A DNA stretch of 64,000 nucleotides from Caproicibacterium sp. BJN0003 (GCF_026314295.1 NZ_CP111108.1:124001-188000), one strand, 5' to 3'. Numbered from the stretch's first letter, positions 54,337 to 61,353 are shown. Notes: generated by a model not told the origin, from the sequence alone. Translations and numbers: made by a program.

Positions 54337-54734
54337 TATTTCTTGGGCGTGTATTTCTGAACATTTTCTTCTTTGCACTCCCAGTAAGCCTGCTGCAAAG
54401 CCTTCATAACACCGTCCTTGTCAGCTTCAGAAAGCTCGCCGCCTGCAAATAAGCCGTGTACTTCGGAAATAAGCTGCTCTGCCTGTTTTGCACCCCGTGC
54501 GCCATATTTTGCAGAGGCATCCACGACAAAATCTTCATCCTCGGTCATCAGGTAGTTTATATCGACACCTAATACCTCAGCAAGTTTCGCATACACCTCA
54601 CGCTTTTTGGGGTATCGGTTCTGTACTTCGTAGTTCGTTATCGTTCTGAGTGAAACGCCGATTTTTTTCGCAAGGTCTTCTTGGCTCAATCCGGCGTCTG
54701 TGCGTGATTTTTTGACCTTTTCACCGAACTTCAT
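54327..54734 (-). CDS. XRE-family repressor (immunity-type)
   Basis: A 135-residue repressor. Residues 4-60 are a Cro/CI helix-turn-helix (GLSQEDLAKKIGVSLRTITNYE). The C-terminal half (AKYGARGAKQAEQLISEVHGLFAGGELSE) is typical of repressors encoded in clostridial conjugative elements. It probably silences the divergent polymerase operon and itself through operators in the shared control region, and is presumably the substrate of the adjacent ImmA protease (inference from ICEBs1). AAGGAAGG precedes the ATG. Confidence 0.88.
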   Translation of the reverse strand: MKFGEKVKKSRTDAGLSQEDLAKKIGVSLRTITNYEVQNRYPKKREVYAKLAEVLGVDINYLMTEDEDFVVDASAKYGARGAKQAEQLISEVHGLFAGGELSEADKDGVMKALQQAYWECKEENVQKYTPKKYKK

Positions 54735-54767
54735 TATTTATCCTTCCTTTCGCCCGAAAAAATTAAG

Positions 54768-54842
54768 AAAATATATTTCGCAGTCTCTATTGACAAGCGC
54801 AACATAAATGCGTATAATAAGGGCACGCAAATATCTTTCGTG
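54768..54842. promoter_or_regulatory. divergent promoter/operator region of the immunity switch
   Basis: Plus strand: perfect TTGACA (54790-54795), 17 bp, TATAAT (54813-54818). Minus strand: TTGTCA (54796-54791), 17 bp, TATTTT (54773-54768). The two -35 boxes overlap. CGCAACATAAATGCG (54797-54811), a hyphenated inverted repeat, fills the plus spacer, and an imperfect second copy (ACGCAAA...TTTCGTGT) lies at 54825-54843. A further TTGCGTATAA lies at 54859-54868. Confidence 0.75.
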
Positions 54843-54888
54843 TTTATATTAACTTAAGTTGCGTATAAAGTCAAGAGGTAAACGGAAA

Positions 54889-56130
54889 ATGTCACGAATT
54901 ATTTTACACTGCGACATGAATAACTTCTACGCCTCCGTCGAATGTATGCTGGATATGAGCCTGCGAGGGCATCCAGTAGCAGTAGGCGGGGATGTGGAGA
55001 ATCGTCATGGTATCATCCTTGCCAAAAACTACGAAGCAAAGAAGTACGGCGTTTCTACCGGCGAAGCGTTGTGGCAGGCAAAGCAGAAGTGCCGGAACCT
55101 GATTATTGTTCCGCCTCACTATGAGCAGTATTTGAAGTATTCAAAACTGGCGCGTGAGATTTACGCAGACTATACGGATCAGATCGAGCCATACGGAATG
55201 GACGAGTGCTGGCTTGATATAACCGGCAGCGTACCGCTCATGGGTTCAGGAGAGGAAATCGCAAATGAGATCAGGGAGCGTATGAAGTTTGAGCTTGGCT
55301 TATCAATCTCGGTTGGTGTCTCCTTCAACAAAATTTTTGCGAAGCTCGGCAGCGATATGAAAAAGCCTGACGCTACGACGGTTATTCCGAAAGCTTCTTT
55401 TCGGGACAAGATATGGGACTTGCCCGCGTCAGATATGCTTGGCGTCGGACGAGCGACCGAAAAGGTTTTGACCTCATACGGAATCCATACTATCGGAGAG
55501 CTTGCGAAAACGCCGCCTGGATTGCTGCAAAGCCGGCTCGGAAAGTGCGGGTTGCAAATCCTCCGATATGCGAACGGAGAGGATTGCTCACCCGTGGCAA
55601 AACAGGACTATGAGCCGCCGATCAAGAGCATTGGGCACGGAATCACCACAAAGGAAGACCTTGAAAACGCAGCCGAAGTCTGGAATGTCATACTTTCACT
55701 CACACAGGACATCGGGCACAAGCTGCGGGTATATAACAAGGACGCCGGTGGAATTGCAATAGATATTCGTGACAACCAGCTTGAGCACCGGCAATGGCAG
55801 TGTCAGTTTCCGGCCCGGACGCACAGTACATCCTATATCGCAAAGGCAGCTTTTGATTTGTTTGCAAGGTCATATCAATGGAGTAACCCGATCCGTTCCG
55901 TGACTGTCCGAGCAATCAATCTTACCTCTCAAGACCTGCCGGAGCAGATGGACTTGTTTGTAGACCGAACGCAGATAGAGCGCCATGACAAGCTGGAATC
56001 TGTTGTGGAGCAGCTTCGGGATCGTTTCGGTAAATACGCGGTCATACCGGCAGCACTCTGTTCCAAGAACAGTAAAATGCCGACCGACCGTGAAATTGAA
56101 CTAAAAATGCCGACTGGAATGGTCAGCTAA
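54889..56130 (+). CDS. Y-family DNA polymerase (UmuC/DinB/ImpB type)
   Basis: A 413-residue translesion polymerase. Catalytic carboxylates are visible in LHCDMNNFYASVE and GMDECWLDITG; the thumb (GVGRATEKVLTSYGIHTIGELAKT) and little-finger domains follow at full length. It is expressed from a perfect promoter facing away from the repressor gene, so it should be induced when immunity is relieved, for example by DNA damage. Such genes protect or mutagenise DNA during element activation. The start at 54889 gives the family N-terminus MSRIILHCDM. Confidence 0.93.
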   Translation: MSRIILHCDMNNFYASVECMLDMSLRGHPVAVGGDVENRHGIILAKNYEAKKYGVSTGEALWQAKQKCRNLIIVPPHYEQYLKYSKLAREIYADYTDQIEPYGMDECWLDITGSVPLMGSGEEIANEIRERMKFELGLSISVGVSFNKIFAKLGSDMKKPDATTVIPKASFRDKIWDLPASDMLGVGRATEKVLTSYGIHTIGELAKTPPGLLQSRLGKCGLQILRYANGEDCSPVAKQDYEPPIKSIGHGITTKEDLENAAEVWNVILSLTQDIGHKLRVYNKDAGGIAIDIRDNQLEHRQWQCQFPARTHSTSYIAKAAFDLFARSYQWSNPIRSVTVRAINLTSQDLPEQMDLFVDRTQIERHDKLESVVEQLRDRFGKYAVIPAALCSKNSKMPTDREIELKMPTGMVS

Positions 56131-56145
56131 AAGGAGAGAAAAATC

Positions 56146-56442
56146 ATGTCTGTATTACAGGAATCGCAAATCAAAGCCTACTGTTCGTTTCCGGCCTGCC
56201 TTTTGCCAAATACCACTGATGAGATATTCTTGGCAACTGCTGATGGCGGTAATCACTTTCTTGATTTCGGTATCCATGAAGGTATGGAGCTTATATTTGA
56301 TGCTAAAAAGGAATTCACCGACGGCGAACCGTCTTGCTTCGTCAATAAAGAGACGCACAAAATCAAGCTGCTGCTTCACGCTGAGGAAGGATATGAACAT
56401 GCAGGGAAGTTGATTGCGGCTATTACCTATTACGGAGGTTAA
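56146..56442 (+). CDS. S24/UmuD-fold-like protein without catalytic residues
   Basis: A 98-residue protein directly downstream of the polymerase. Its pattern (DFGIHEGMELIFDAKKEFTDGEPSCFVN..IKLLL...GKLIAAITYY) follows the order of the LexA/UmuD S24 fold, whose members often end in WGVVVAVIR-type strands. The nucleophilic Ser of the SM motif and the catalytic Lys are not evident. It may be a polymerase partner derived from UmuD (inference). AAAGGAG lies upstream of the ATG. Confidence 0.55.
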   Translation: MSVLQESQIKAYCSFPACLLPNTTDEIFLATADGGNHFLDFGIHEGMELIFDAKKEFTDGEPSCFVNKETHKIKLLLHAEEGYEHAGKLIAAITYYGG

Positions 56443-56446
56443 TGTT

Positions 56447-56701
56447 ATGGAACAGGATTCAAAATTCAAAAAAGTATTTGTCGGGGTGATGGTCAAGGTA
56501 TCGCCGGAAGGAGAGATACGACCGATAAACATTACCTACACAGATGGTATCACCTACGAGATAGACCGTCTGAAGCAGCGCTGCCGTGCTCATGCTACAA
56601 AGGTCGGCGGAACCGGCATACGCTACACGATTGTCGTAGGAAAAAAAGAAACATACCTTTTTGAAGATGAGGGTAAATGGTATGTTGAAGGCAAAGTGTA
56701 A
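56447..56701 (+). CDS. small conserved element protein (84 aa)
   Basis: An 84-residue, probably beta-rich protein (KVFVGVMVKVSPEGEIRPINITYTDG, RYTIVVGKKETYLFEDEGKWYVE). It follows the UmuD-like gene and has TACGGAGGTT upstream of its ATG. Similar small genes accompany UmuC-type genes in Clostridia (recollection). Function unknown; a further polymerase accessory is a guess. Confidence 0.65.
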   Translation: MEQDSKFKKVFVGVMVKVSPEGEIRPINITYTDGITYEIDRLKQRCRAHATKVGGTGIRYTIVVGKKETYLFEDEGKWYVEGKV

Positions 56702-56715
56702 AGGAGGATCTGCCA

Positions 56716-57444
56716 TTGAAATGTTTGTCACGCACTGATATTGAATCTATCGCCGAACGAGTGTTGAAAGCCTATTATCAGCTTCCGCAAAACAGGGATG
56801 CGGAAATCTACCGTATTGACCCGGAACAGCTTGTAACAGAATTATTGGGGCTTAAAGTCGAATATGAGCACCTCTCATATGACCGCCACATTCTCGGAGC
56901 GACAACGACAGCCCCTATGATAATTGAAATTTTCATGGGAGACGACACCGAGCAGCACTACGAGCTGGACGGTAATACGATATTGATTGAACGAGATCTG
57001 CGGGACGACTGCACTCAACTTGGACGCTGTAATTTCTCGCTTGCGCATGAGGGCAGTCATCAAATCCTGAAAATGCTGTACCCACTGGACTATGACGCTA
57101 ATCCGCAAATACAGAAGATACACTATTATCAGGCAAATTCAGAGAGACGAAAACCTATTGCCGATTGGTATGAGTGGCAGGCTAATGCGCTGGCATCTGC
57201 AATACTGCTGCCGAAAGACCTGATATGCCGTGGAATGTTTATGTTCTCTCTCGGCGATAAGATCGAAACGCTTAACAAGTTGTTCTTTCCAAAGGTTTAT
57301 GACCGGTTTTCAGATTTGGCGTCATTCCTTGGCGTATCAAAGACCGCATTGGCAATCCGAATGAAGCAGCTCGGCCTTTTGGTAAACGATCAGCTTGATA
57401 ACCCATATAGCATCATAGATGTTGAATATGAGGGAGGTATGTAA
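56716..57444 (+). CDS. second ImmA/IrrE-type metallopeptidase
   Basis: A 242-residue protein with an HExxH site in LAHEGSHQIL and a downstream acidic ligand region (WYEWQANALASAILLP), the layout of M78/ImmA-IrrE peptidases. It lacks a fused helix-turn-helix at the N-terminus but has a helical C-terminal part (LASFLGVSKTALAIRMKQLGLL) that looks like a DNA-binding segment. TTG at 56716 is used, with AGGAGG eight bases upstream. The substrate is unknown; the sigma-like or XRE regulators are candidates. Confidence 0.8.
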   Translation: MKCLSRTDIESIAERVLKAYYQLPQNRDAEIYRIDPEQLVTELLGLKVEYEHLSYDRHILGATTTAPMIIEIFMGDDTEQHYELDGNTILIERDLRDDCTQLGRCNFSLAHEGSHQILKMLYPLDYDANPQIQKIHYYQANSERRKPIADWYEWQANALASAILLPKDLICRGMFMFSLGDKIETLNKLFFPKVYDRFSDLASFLGVSKTALAIRMKQLGLLVNDQLDNPYSIIDVEYEGGM

Positions 57445-57445
57445 A

Positions 57446-57685
57446 ATGGCAAAAGTAGATGTTCAGCGTGCTAACCCGGAGCTTTACGAGCAGGTAAAGA
57501 CCGAGCAGGAAAGGCTGAAAATACATTGCAGGGCGCAGATGAAAGTAGCAAGGCTCTGCCCCTATTGCGGGCATAAGATAACGACGATTTACAAGGGAAA
57601 CCACGGATATGCAGATGAGAAATGCCCGAACTGCGGAGAAGAAGTAATCTTCCCACCTATATCATTCCGCTTGTCATCGAAGTGA
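57446..57685 (+). CDS. zinc-ribbon protein (79 aa)
   Basis: A 79-residue protein with two CxxC knuckles (CPYCGHKI and CPNCGEEVIFPP) after a helical N-terminus. It starts one base after the peptidase stop with GGGAGGTATG upstream, so the two are cotranslated. It is the last gene before a region of strong hairpins. Function unknown; a nucleic-acid-binding adaptor is plausible. Confidence 0.75.
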   Translation: MAKVDVQRANPELYEQVKTEQERLKIHCRAQMKVARLCPYCGHKITTIYKGNHGYADEKCPNCGEEVIFPPISFRLSSK

Positions 57686-57742
57686 AGCGGTGAAATTACA
57701 TTACAACTGAATAATTGAAATAAAGCAAGCTTAGTGCCCCGG

Positions 57743-57864
57743 AGCCGCTTGATGCGTTGACTTCCCATGTGCCACTTGATTTAGAACCATAGTATCAGCC
57801 TTTATAGGCTGACTGGTTCTATTCGTGTGGCATTATGGCAACGCATCAGGTGGCTTTATTTTTT
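57743..57864 (+). ncRNA. long extended hairpin RNA with U-tract end
   Basis: A single arm ~113 nt long: a 17-bp outer stem (57743-57759 with 57839-57855; two G-U pairs, core GATGCGTTG/CAACGCATC), then CCATGTGCCAC with GTGGCATTATGG (small bulge), AGAACCA with TGGTTCT, and a terminal TCAGCC-tttata-GGCTGA. TTATTTTTT follows. The nested pairing over the whole length, with wobble pairs, suggests selection for RNA structure. It may be a discrete small RNA or an unusually elaborate terminator of the polymerase operon. Confidence 0.6.
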
Positions 57865-57866
57865 AC

Positions 57867-57909
57867 GCTCATCAGGTTCCGAGAAAGGAATTCTGATGAG
57901 CATTTTTTA
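57867..57909 (+). terminator. second hairpin with T-tract
   Basis: GCTCATCAG (57867-57875) pairs with CTGATGAGC (57893-57901), with an inner TTCC/GGAA, followed by ATTTTTTATT. Confidence 0.85.
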
Positions 57910-57936
57910 TTGGCAGAGCGCCATTGCACGGTATCC

Positions 57937-57991
57937 GTAATCTCCGATTTTGATTGACCGAAAACCAAAATCAAAATTTTAAGGAGATTAC
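57937..57991 (+). promoter_or_regulatory. ribosome-site-sequestering hairpin of the sigma-like gene
   Basis: GTAATCTCC (57937-57945) is the exact complement of GGAGATTAC (57983-57991), which contains the ribosome site. An inner ATTTTGATT (57947-57955) pairs with AATCAAAAT (57969-57977). The stem of about 18 bp would hide the site four bases before the ATG. Confidence 0.75.
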
Positions 57992-57994
57992 AAT

Positions 57995-58540
57995 ATGGCA
58001 GACCACAACATGACGAACATCAACCTTGAAGCCGCCTTTGCAAAGGACTGCAAGGTCATCAACCTGAAGTATGAATATCCGGGATTTTCAGAGAAAACGC
58101 AATGGGCGATTGTAACCGCCTTGACAGAAAAAGAGATCAACACGAAATATGCCGATTTCATTGAGAAATATACGCCTTATATTGTCTTGACCCCAGAGCA
58201 GGGACAAACGATACATAAGTTCAATCAGAATGAGCACAAGCATGAAATGCGCTCAAAGCTCTTTCAGGATCAATACAACGCAACAGATGAACTCTCCGGT
58301 TTTTTTCACCCTGAAATGACGGTGGACAATCTATTTGAAAAGGTAAATCTGAGAATTTGGACAGAGAAGTTACGTATCGCCATTGCACGATTAACGCCTA
58401 TCCAGCAAAGAAGGGTTTACGCATACTACTTCCAAGGGAAAACAATGCGTGAGATTGCTGAAGATGAGGGAGTTGGCTTCACCAAAATTCAGAAATCCAT
58501 TGCCGCCGCTGTGGAAAATCTAAAAAAATATCTTGCTTGA
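57995..58540 (+). CDS. sigma-70-like factor of the element
   Basis: A 181-residue protein whose C-terminal part is a sigma region 4 helix-turn-helix (IARLTPIQQRRVYAYYFQGKTMREIAEDEGVGFTKIQKSIAAAVENLKKYL). The N-terminal ~110 residues do not show a clear region 2, so it may be an activator rather than a full sigma factor. It is expressed behind a hairpin that masks its ribosome site. A 42-bp repeat starts immediately after its stop, just before the excision operon. Confidence 0.8.
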   Translation: MADHNMTNINLEAAFAKDCKVINLKYEYPGFSEKTQWAIVTALTEKEINTKYADFIEKYTPYIVLTPEQGQTIHKFNQNEHKHEMRSKLFQDQYNATDELSGFFHPEMTVDNLFEKVNLRIWTEKLRIAIARLTPIQQRRVYAYYFQGKTMREIAEDEGVGFTKIQKSIAAAVENLKKYLA

Positions 58541-58582
58541 GGGGGTACAAAAGTGGTCTCCCATTGCAAATAGGTGAAAGGG
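58541..58582 (+). repeat. 42-bp repeat, copy B
   Basis: Same start (GGGGGTACAAAAGTG) and end as copy A at 43249; two adjacent differences (GT for CC at positions 16-17). It lies 57 bp before the mazF-like GTG. Confidence 0.85.
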
Positions 58583-58639
58583 ACAATTTCTAATCCGGAT
58601 ATGAAATACCCTTATCTTAAGCATTGAGAGGCAAATACA

Positions 58640-59209
58640 GTGGACATTACATCAACAAACAAAATCAAACGAGGAGACATCTATTTCTTTGATTATGGAG
58701 TGAGAGAAGGCTCTATTCAAAGCGGCAAAAGACCTGTTTTAGTGCTTCAGGCTGACAACTTCAATGTAAAGGCACCGACTATCATCGTTGCTGCCATTAC
58801 TACCGTAATAAAGAAGCAGTATCTTCCTTCCCACATTATCTTGGGTGAGGCATTCGGTCTTGCAAAGCCATCGATGGTTATGATTGAACAAATCAGCGCT
58901 GTGAACAAGTTGCAGCTCACAAACCATATCGGCTTTGTAGATGACGAGTACATCTGGAAAAAGATCAACATCGCACTGAAAAAGACCTTTGGACTTTGGT
59001 TTTACAACCGTGAACGGGCAGGTGACATACGCTGCCTATGTCCTAAGTGCCTGAAAGACTATATGGGCGACAGCAACTTGGTAATACGCAGACTTGATCC
59101 GCTTGCGGCTGCAAAAGAAAAATGCGATAAGTGCGAAAATATGGGCTGGGATTATGTCGTGTACGATAAGCGTACCGCTTTTGAAAGGGGATATGGAAAT
59201 GAGCGATAA
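58640..59209 (+). CDS. PemK/MazF-type protein with C-terminal zinc-ribbon
   Basis: A 189-residue protein. Residues 8-120 are a MazF/PemK toxin fold (KRGDIYFFDYG, GSIQSGKRPVLVLQADN, TIIVAAITT), with the Arg and Thr/Ser positions of the RNase active site apparently kept. The C-terminal ~60 residues add a CxxC...CxxC zinc ribbon (CLCPKC 132-137, KCDKC 161-165). MazF enzymes cleave mRNA and are normally neutralised by an antitoxin encoded next door; none is recognisable. It overlaps the first excisionase-like gene by 11 bp, so it probably belongs to the excision operon. GTG start with GAGAGG upstream. Confidence 0.82.
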   Translation: MDITSTNKIKRGDIYFFDYGVREGSIQSGKRPVLVLQADNFNVKAPTIIVAAITTVIKKQYLPSHIILGEAFGLAKPSMVMIEQISAVNKLQLTNHIGFVDDEYIWKKINIALKKTFGLWFYNRERAGDIRCLCPKCLKDYMGDSNLVIRRLDPLAAAKEKCDKCENMGWDYVVYDKRTAFERGYGNER

Positions 59210-59426
59210 CAATAATAGCAGTAAACGCCCAAAGTACGATGTCCCATTGTGGCATAAAACCAACCTGTCAATTGAAGAAGCTGTCGCCTACACGGGCATT
59301 GGCAGAGACAAACTACGTGAGATGACGAGTCGTGAAAATTGCCCATTTGTCCTATGGATTGGGAATCGAAGGCTGATAAAGAGGATGGTCTTTGATGAGT
59401 ACATTGCGAAGATGTATTCAGTCTAA
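59199..59426 (+). CDS. Tn916 Xis-like excisionase, copy 1
   Basis: A 75-residue protein with the excisionase helix-turn-helix pattern (VPLWHKTNLSIEEAVAYTGIGRDKLREMT, CPFVLWIGNRRLIKRMVFDEYI), matching the Tn916 Xis style (PIWERYTLTIEEASKYF). Xis bends the ends and steers the integrase to excision. I place the start at 59199, eight bases after AAAGGGG; an ATG at 59193 is too close to that site. It overlaps the mazF-like gene. Confidence 0.85.
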   Translation: MSDNNNSSKRPKYDVPLWHKTNLSIEEAVAYTGIGRDKLREMTSRENCPFVLWIGNRRLIKRMVFDEYIAKMYSV

Positions 59427-59521
59427 AGGTCAAGTATGCGATCAAGATAATCGCATCATTAACACAATCTGATTTTTTCTGTATGCTGTAGCCACAAAAC
59501 CAAAGGAGGAGGTTACGGCAT

Positions 59522-59746
59522 ATGGAAGAAGCAATTCATTCATCAAGGAAAAGGTACGAAGTCCCAATCTGGCACAAAACCAACCTGTCTATTGAAGAAG
59601 CAGTCGCTTATACAGGTTTAGGTCGAGACAAGCTTTATCAGATGACAAACAAAGAGGATTGCCCCTTTGTTCTATGGGTCGGTGAACGACGAATGATAAA
59701 AAGAATGAAATTTGACGAGTACATCGCAAAAGCATACTCAATTTAG
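59522..59746 (+). CDS. Tn916 Xis-like excisionase, copy 2
   Basis: A 74-residue close paralogue of copy 1: by my count 50 of 66 aligned residues are identical, pointing to recent duplication. AAAGGAGGAGG lies upstream. A 95-bp spacer separates it from copy 1 and includes a small TGCGAT/ATCGCA hairpin. Confidence 0.85.
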   Translation: MEEAIHSSRKRYEVPIWHKTNLSIEEAVAYTGLGRDKLYQMTNKEDCPFVLWVGERRMIKRMKFDEYIAKAYSI

Positions 59747-59757
59747 GAGGTAGCCGT

Positions 59758-59997
59758 ATGGAGGAAGAACTGGACAGGTATATTCAAAAGTTGAAGCAGC
59801 AACGAAAGGACAAGCCAATATGGGAAAAGGATTGCCTTTCCATTGAGGAAGCTGCTGCGTATTCAGGAATAGGACGCAACAAATTGCGACAGATAACCGG
59901 CAAAAAGAAGTGCCCGTTTGTTGTCCCTCTGGGGAATCAAATCTTTGTGAACCGCACCAAATTTGATGAGTTCATCAAAAACCAAAAACACATTTAG
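59758..59997 (+). CDS. Tn916 Xis-like excisionase, copy 3
   Basis: A 79-residue, more divergent member (KPIWEKDCLSIEEAAAYSGIGRNKLRQITGKKKCPFVV) directly upstream of the integrase, where Xis usually lies. AGGAGG precedes the ATG. It is the best candidate for the main excisionase by position. Confidence 0.85.
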   Translation: MEEELDRYIQKLKQQRKDKPIWEKDCLSIEEAAAYSGIGRNKLRQITGKKKCPFVVPLGNQIFVNRTKFDEFIKNQKHI

Positions 59998-60009
59998 GAG
60001 GCACAAGTC

Positions 60010-61245
60010 ATGGCTAAAGAAAAAAGGAAGGATAAAACAAGGGTTGTTCTGCGTACCGGAGAATTACAGAGAACTGACGGAAGCTATCAGTTCACGTGGA
60101 TGGATGAAAACAAGAAAAGGCGTTATGTGTATTCTCGGAATCTGGACGATCTACGGGAAAAGGAAAAGCAAATAGCTAAAGACAAGAGCGACGGCATCAA
60201 AACCGAAGCACGATATACAACAGTCAACGACCTGTTTGAACTTTGGAAAGTGTTAAAGCGTGGATTGAAGAACAACACCTTTGAGAACTACAAATATATG
60301 TATGGAACCTTTGTCCGCCAGAATATCGGCGAGAAGCGTGTCACCGTTCTGAGAAAGTCGGACATTAAGCGATACTACAACTATCTTGCCGACGAGAGAC
60401 ACTTAAAGGCGGCTACGATAGACAGTATCCACACGGTACTGCACCAAATCTTTGACATGGCTGTAGACGATGATTATATCAGAAATAACCCTACGAACAA
60501 TGTTCTCAGAGAACTGAAACAGTCTCATGTCTTTCAAACCGAAAAACGCCGTGCCTTGACACGACCTGAACAAGAGCTGTTCCTCACCTATCTGAAAAGC
60601 ACACCAAGCGCACAGCACTGGTATCCTGTCTTTGCCGTAATGGTGGGTTCAGGGTTAAGAGTAGGCGAAGTAACCGGGTTAAGGTGGTGTGACATAGATT
60701 TGGAGGAAGGCGTTATTGATGTAAATCACACACTGGTCTATTACGATCACAGAACCGATGAAAGTAAACAGGGCTGCTATTTCAATGTAAATACAACAAA
60801 GACACCGGCGAGCAACAGACAAGTCCCTATGCTCGATTTTGTTAAAGAAGCATTTCTGATGGAAAAAGAAAAGCAGGAGCTACACAACCTGCACTGCGAG
60901 GCAACGATAGACGGATACAGCGATTTCATATTCATCAATCGTTTTGGTCAGGCTCAGAATCAGGCGACACTCAATAAAGCAATCCGTCGTATTATTCGTG
61001 ACTGCAATGACGAGCAGTTGCTGAACGACGAGAACGCAACGGTATTGCTTCCGCATTTCAGTTGCCACTCACTCAGGCACACTTTCACCACACGAATGTG
61101 CGAAGCAGGAGTCAATGTCAAGGTGATACAGGATGCGCTTGGACATAAAGATATTTCGACTACGCTGAACATCTATACCGATGTGACCAAGGAACTGAAG
61201 CGGGCTGAGTTTGAAGGTCTTGACAGCTACTTCAAAAATGAGTAG
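60010..61245 (+). CDS. int: Tn916-type tyrosine integrase
   Basis: A 411-residue site-specific recombinase. Residues 8-60 are the arm-binding domain (VVLRTGELQRTDGSYQFTWMDENKKRRYVYS), followed by a SAM-like core-binding domain (about 70-170) and the catalytic domain. The active-site set is complete: Arg217 (SGLRVGE), Lys264, His353-x-x-Arg356 (HSLRHT), His379 (LGHKD) and the nucleophile Tyr389 (NIYTDV). It catalyses integration at, and with Xis excision from, the lysS attachment site. AGGAGG lies upstream. It is followed by a terminator and the right end. Confidence 0.95.
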   Translation: MAKEKRKDKTRVVLRTGELQRTDGSYQFTWMDENKKRRYVYSRNLDDLREKEKQIAKDKSDGIKTEARYTTVNDLFELWKVLKRGLKNNTFENYKYMYGTFVRQNIGEKRVTVLRKSDIKRYYNYLADERHLKAATIDSIHTVLHQIFDMAVDDDYIRNNPTNNVLRELKQSHVFQTEKRRALTRPEQELFLTYLKSTPSAQHWYPVFAVMVGSGLRVGEVTGLRWCDIDLEEGVIDVNHTLVYYDHRTDESKQGCYFNVNTTKTPASNRQVPMLDFVKEAFLMEKEKQELHNLHCEATIDGYSDFIFINRFGQAQNQATLNKAIRRIIRDCNDEQLLNDENATVLLPHFSCHSLRHTFTTRMCEAGVNVKVIQDALGHKDISTTLNIYTDVTKELKRAEFEGLDSYFKNE

Positions 61246-61254
61246 AATAAATAA

Positions 61255-61298
61255 AGACATTGGCGTTCCTTTGGGGAAATGTCAATGTCTCTTGTTTT
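61255..61298 (+). terminator. terminator after the integrase
   Basis: AGACATTG (61255-61262) pairs with CAATGTCT (61283-61290), followed by CTTGTTTT. Confidence 0.75.
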
Positions 61299-61333
61299 AT
61301 AATAATGTCTGTTTAAGCCGTGTAATATGGAAT

Positions 61334-61353
61334 CTACATCATTTACATCAAAT
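61334..61353 (+). repeat. right integrase arm-type repeats
   Basis: CTACATCATT and TTACATCAAAT, matching the left-end units. Confidence 0.6.

Noticed and set aside
59199-59997. Tandem xis copies considered as a CRISPR-like or other repeat array
   Set aside because: The repetition is at gene scale with coding constraint and ribosome sites; no short spaced direct repeats exist.
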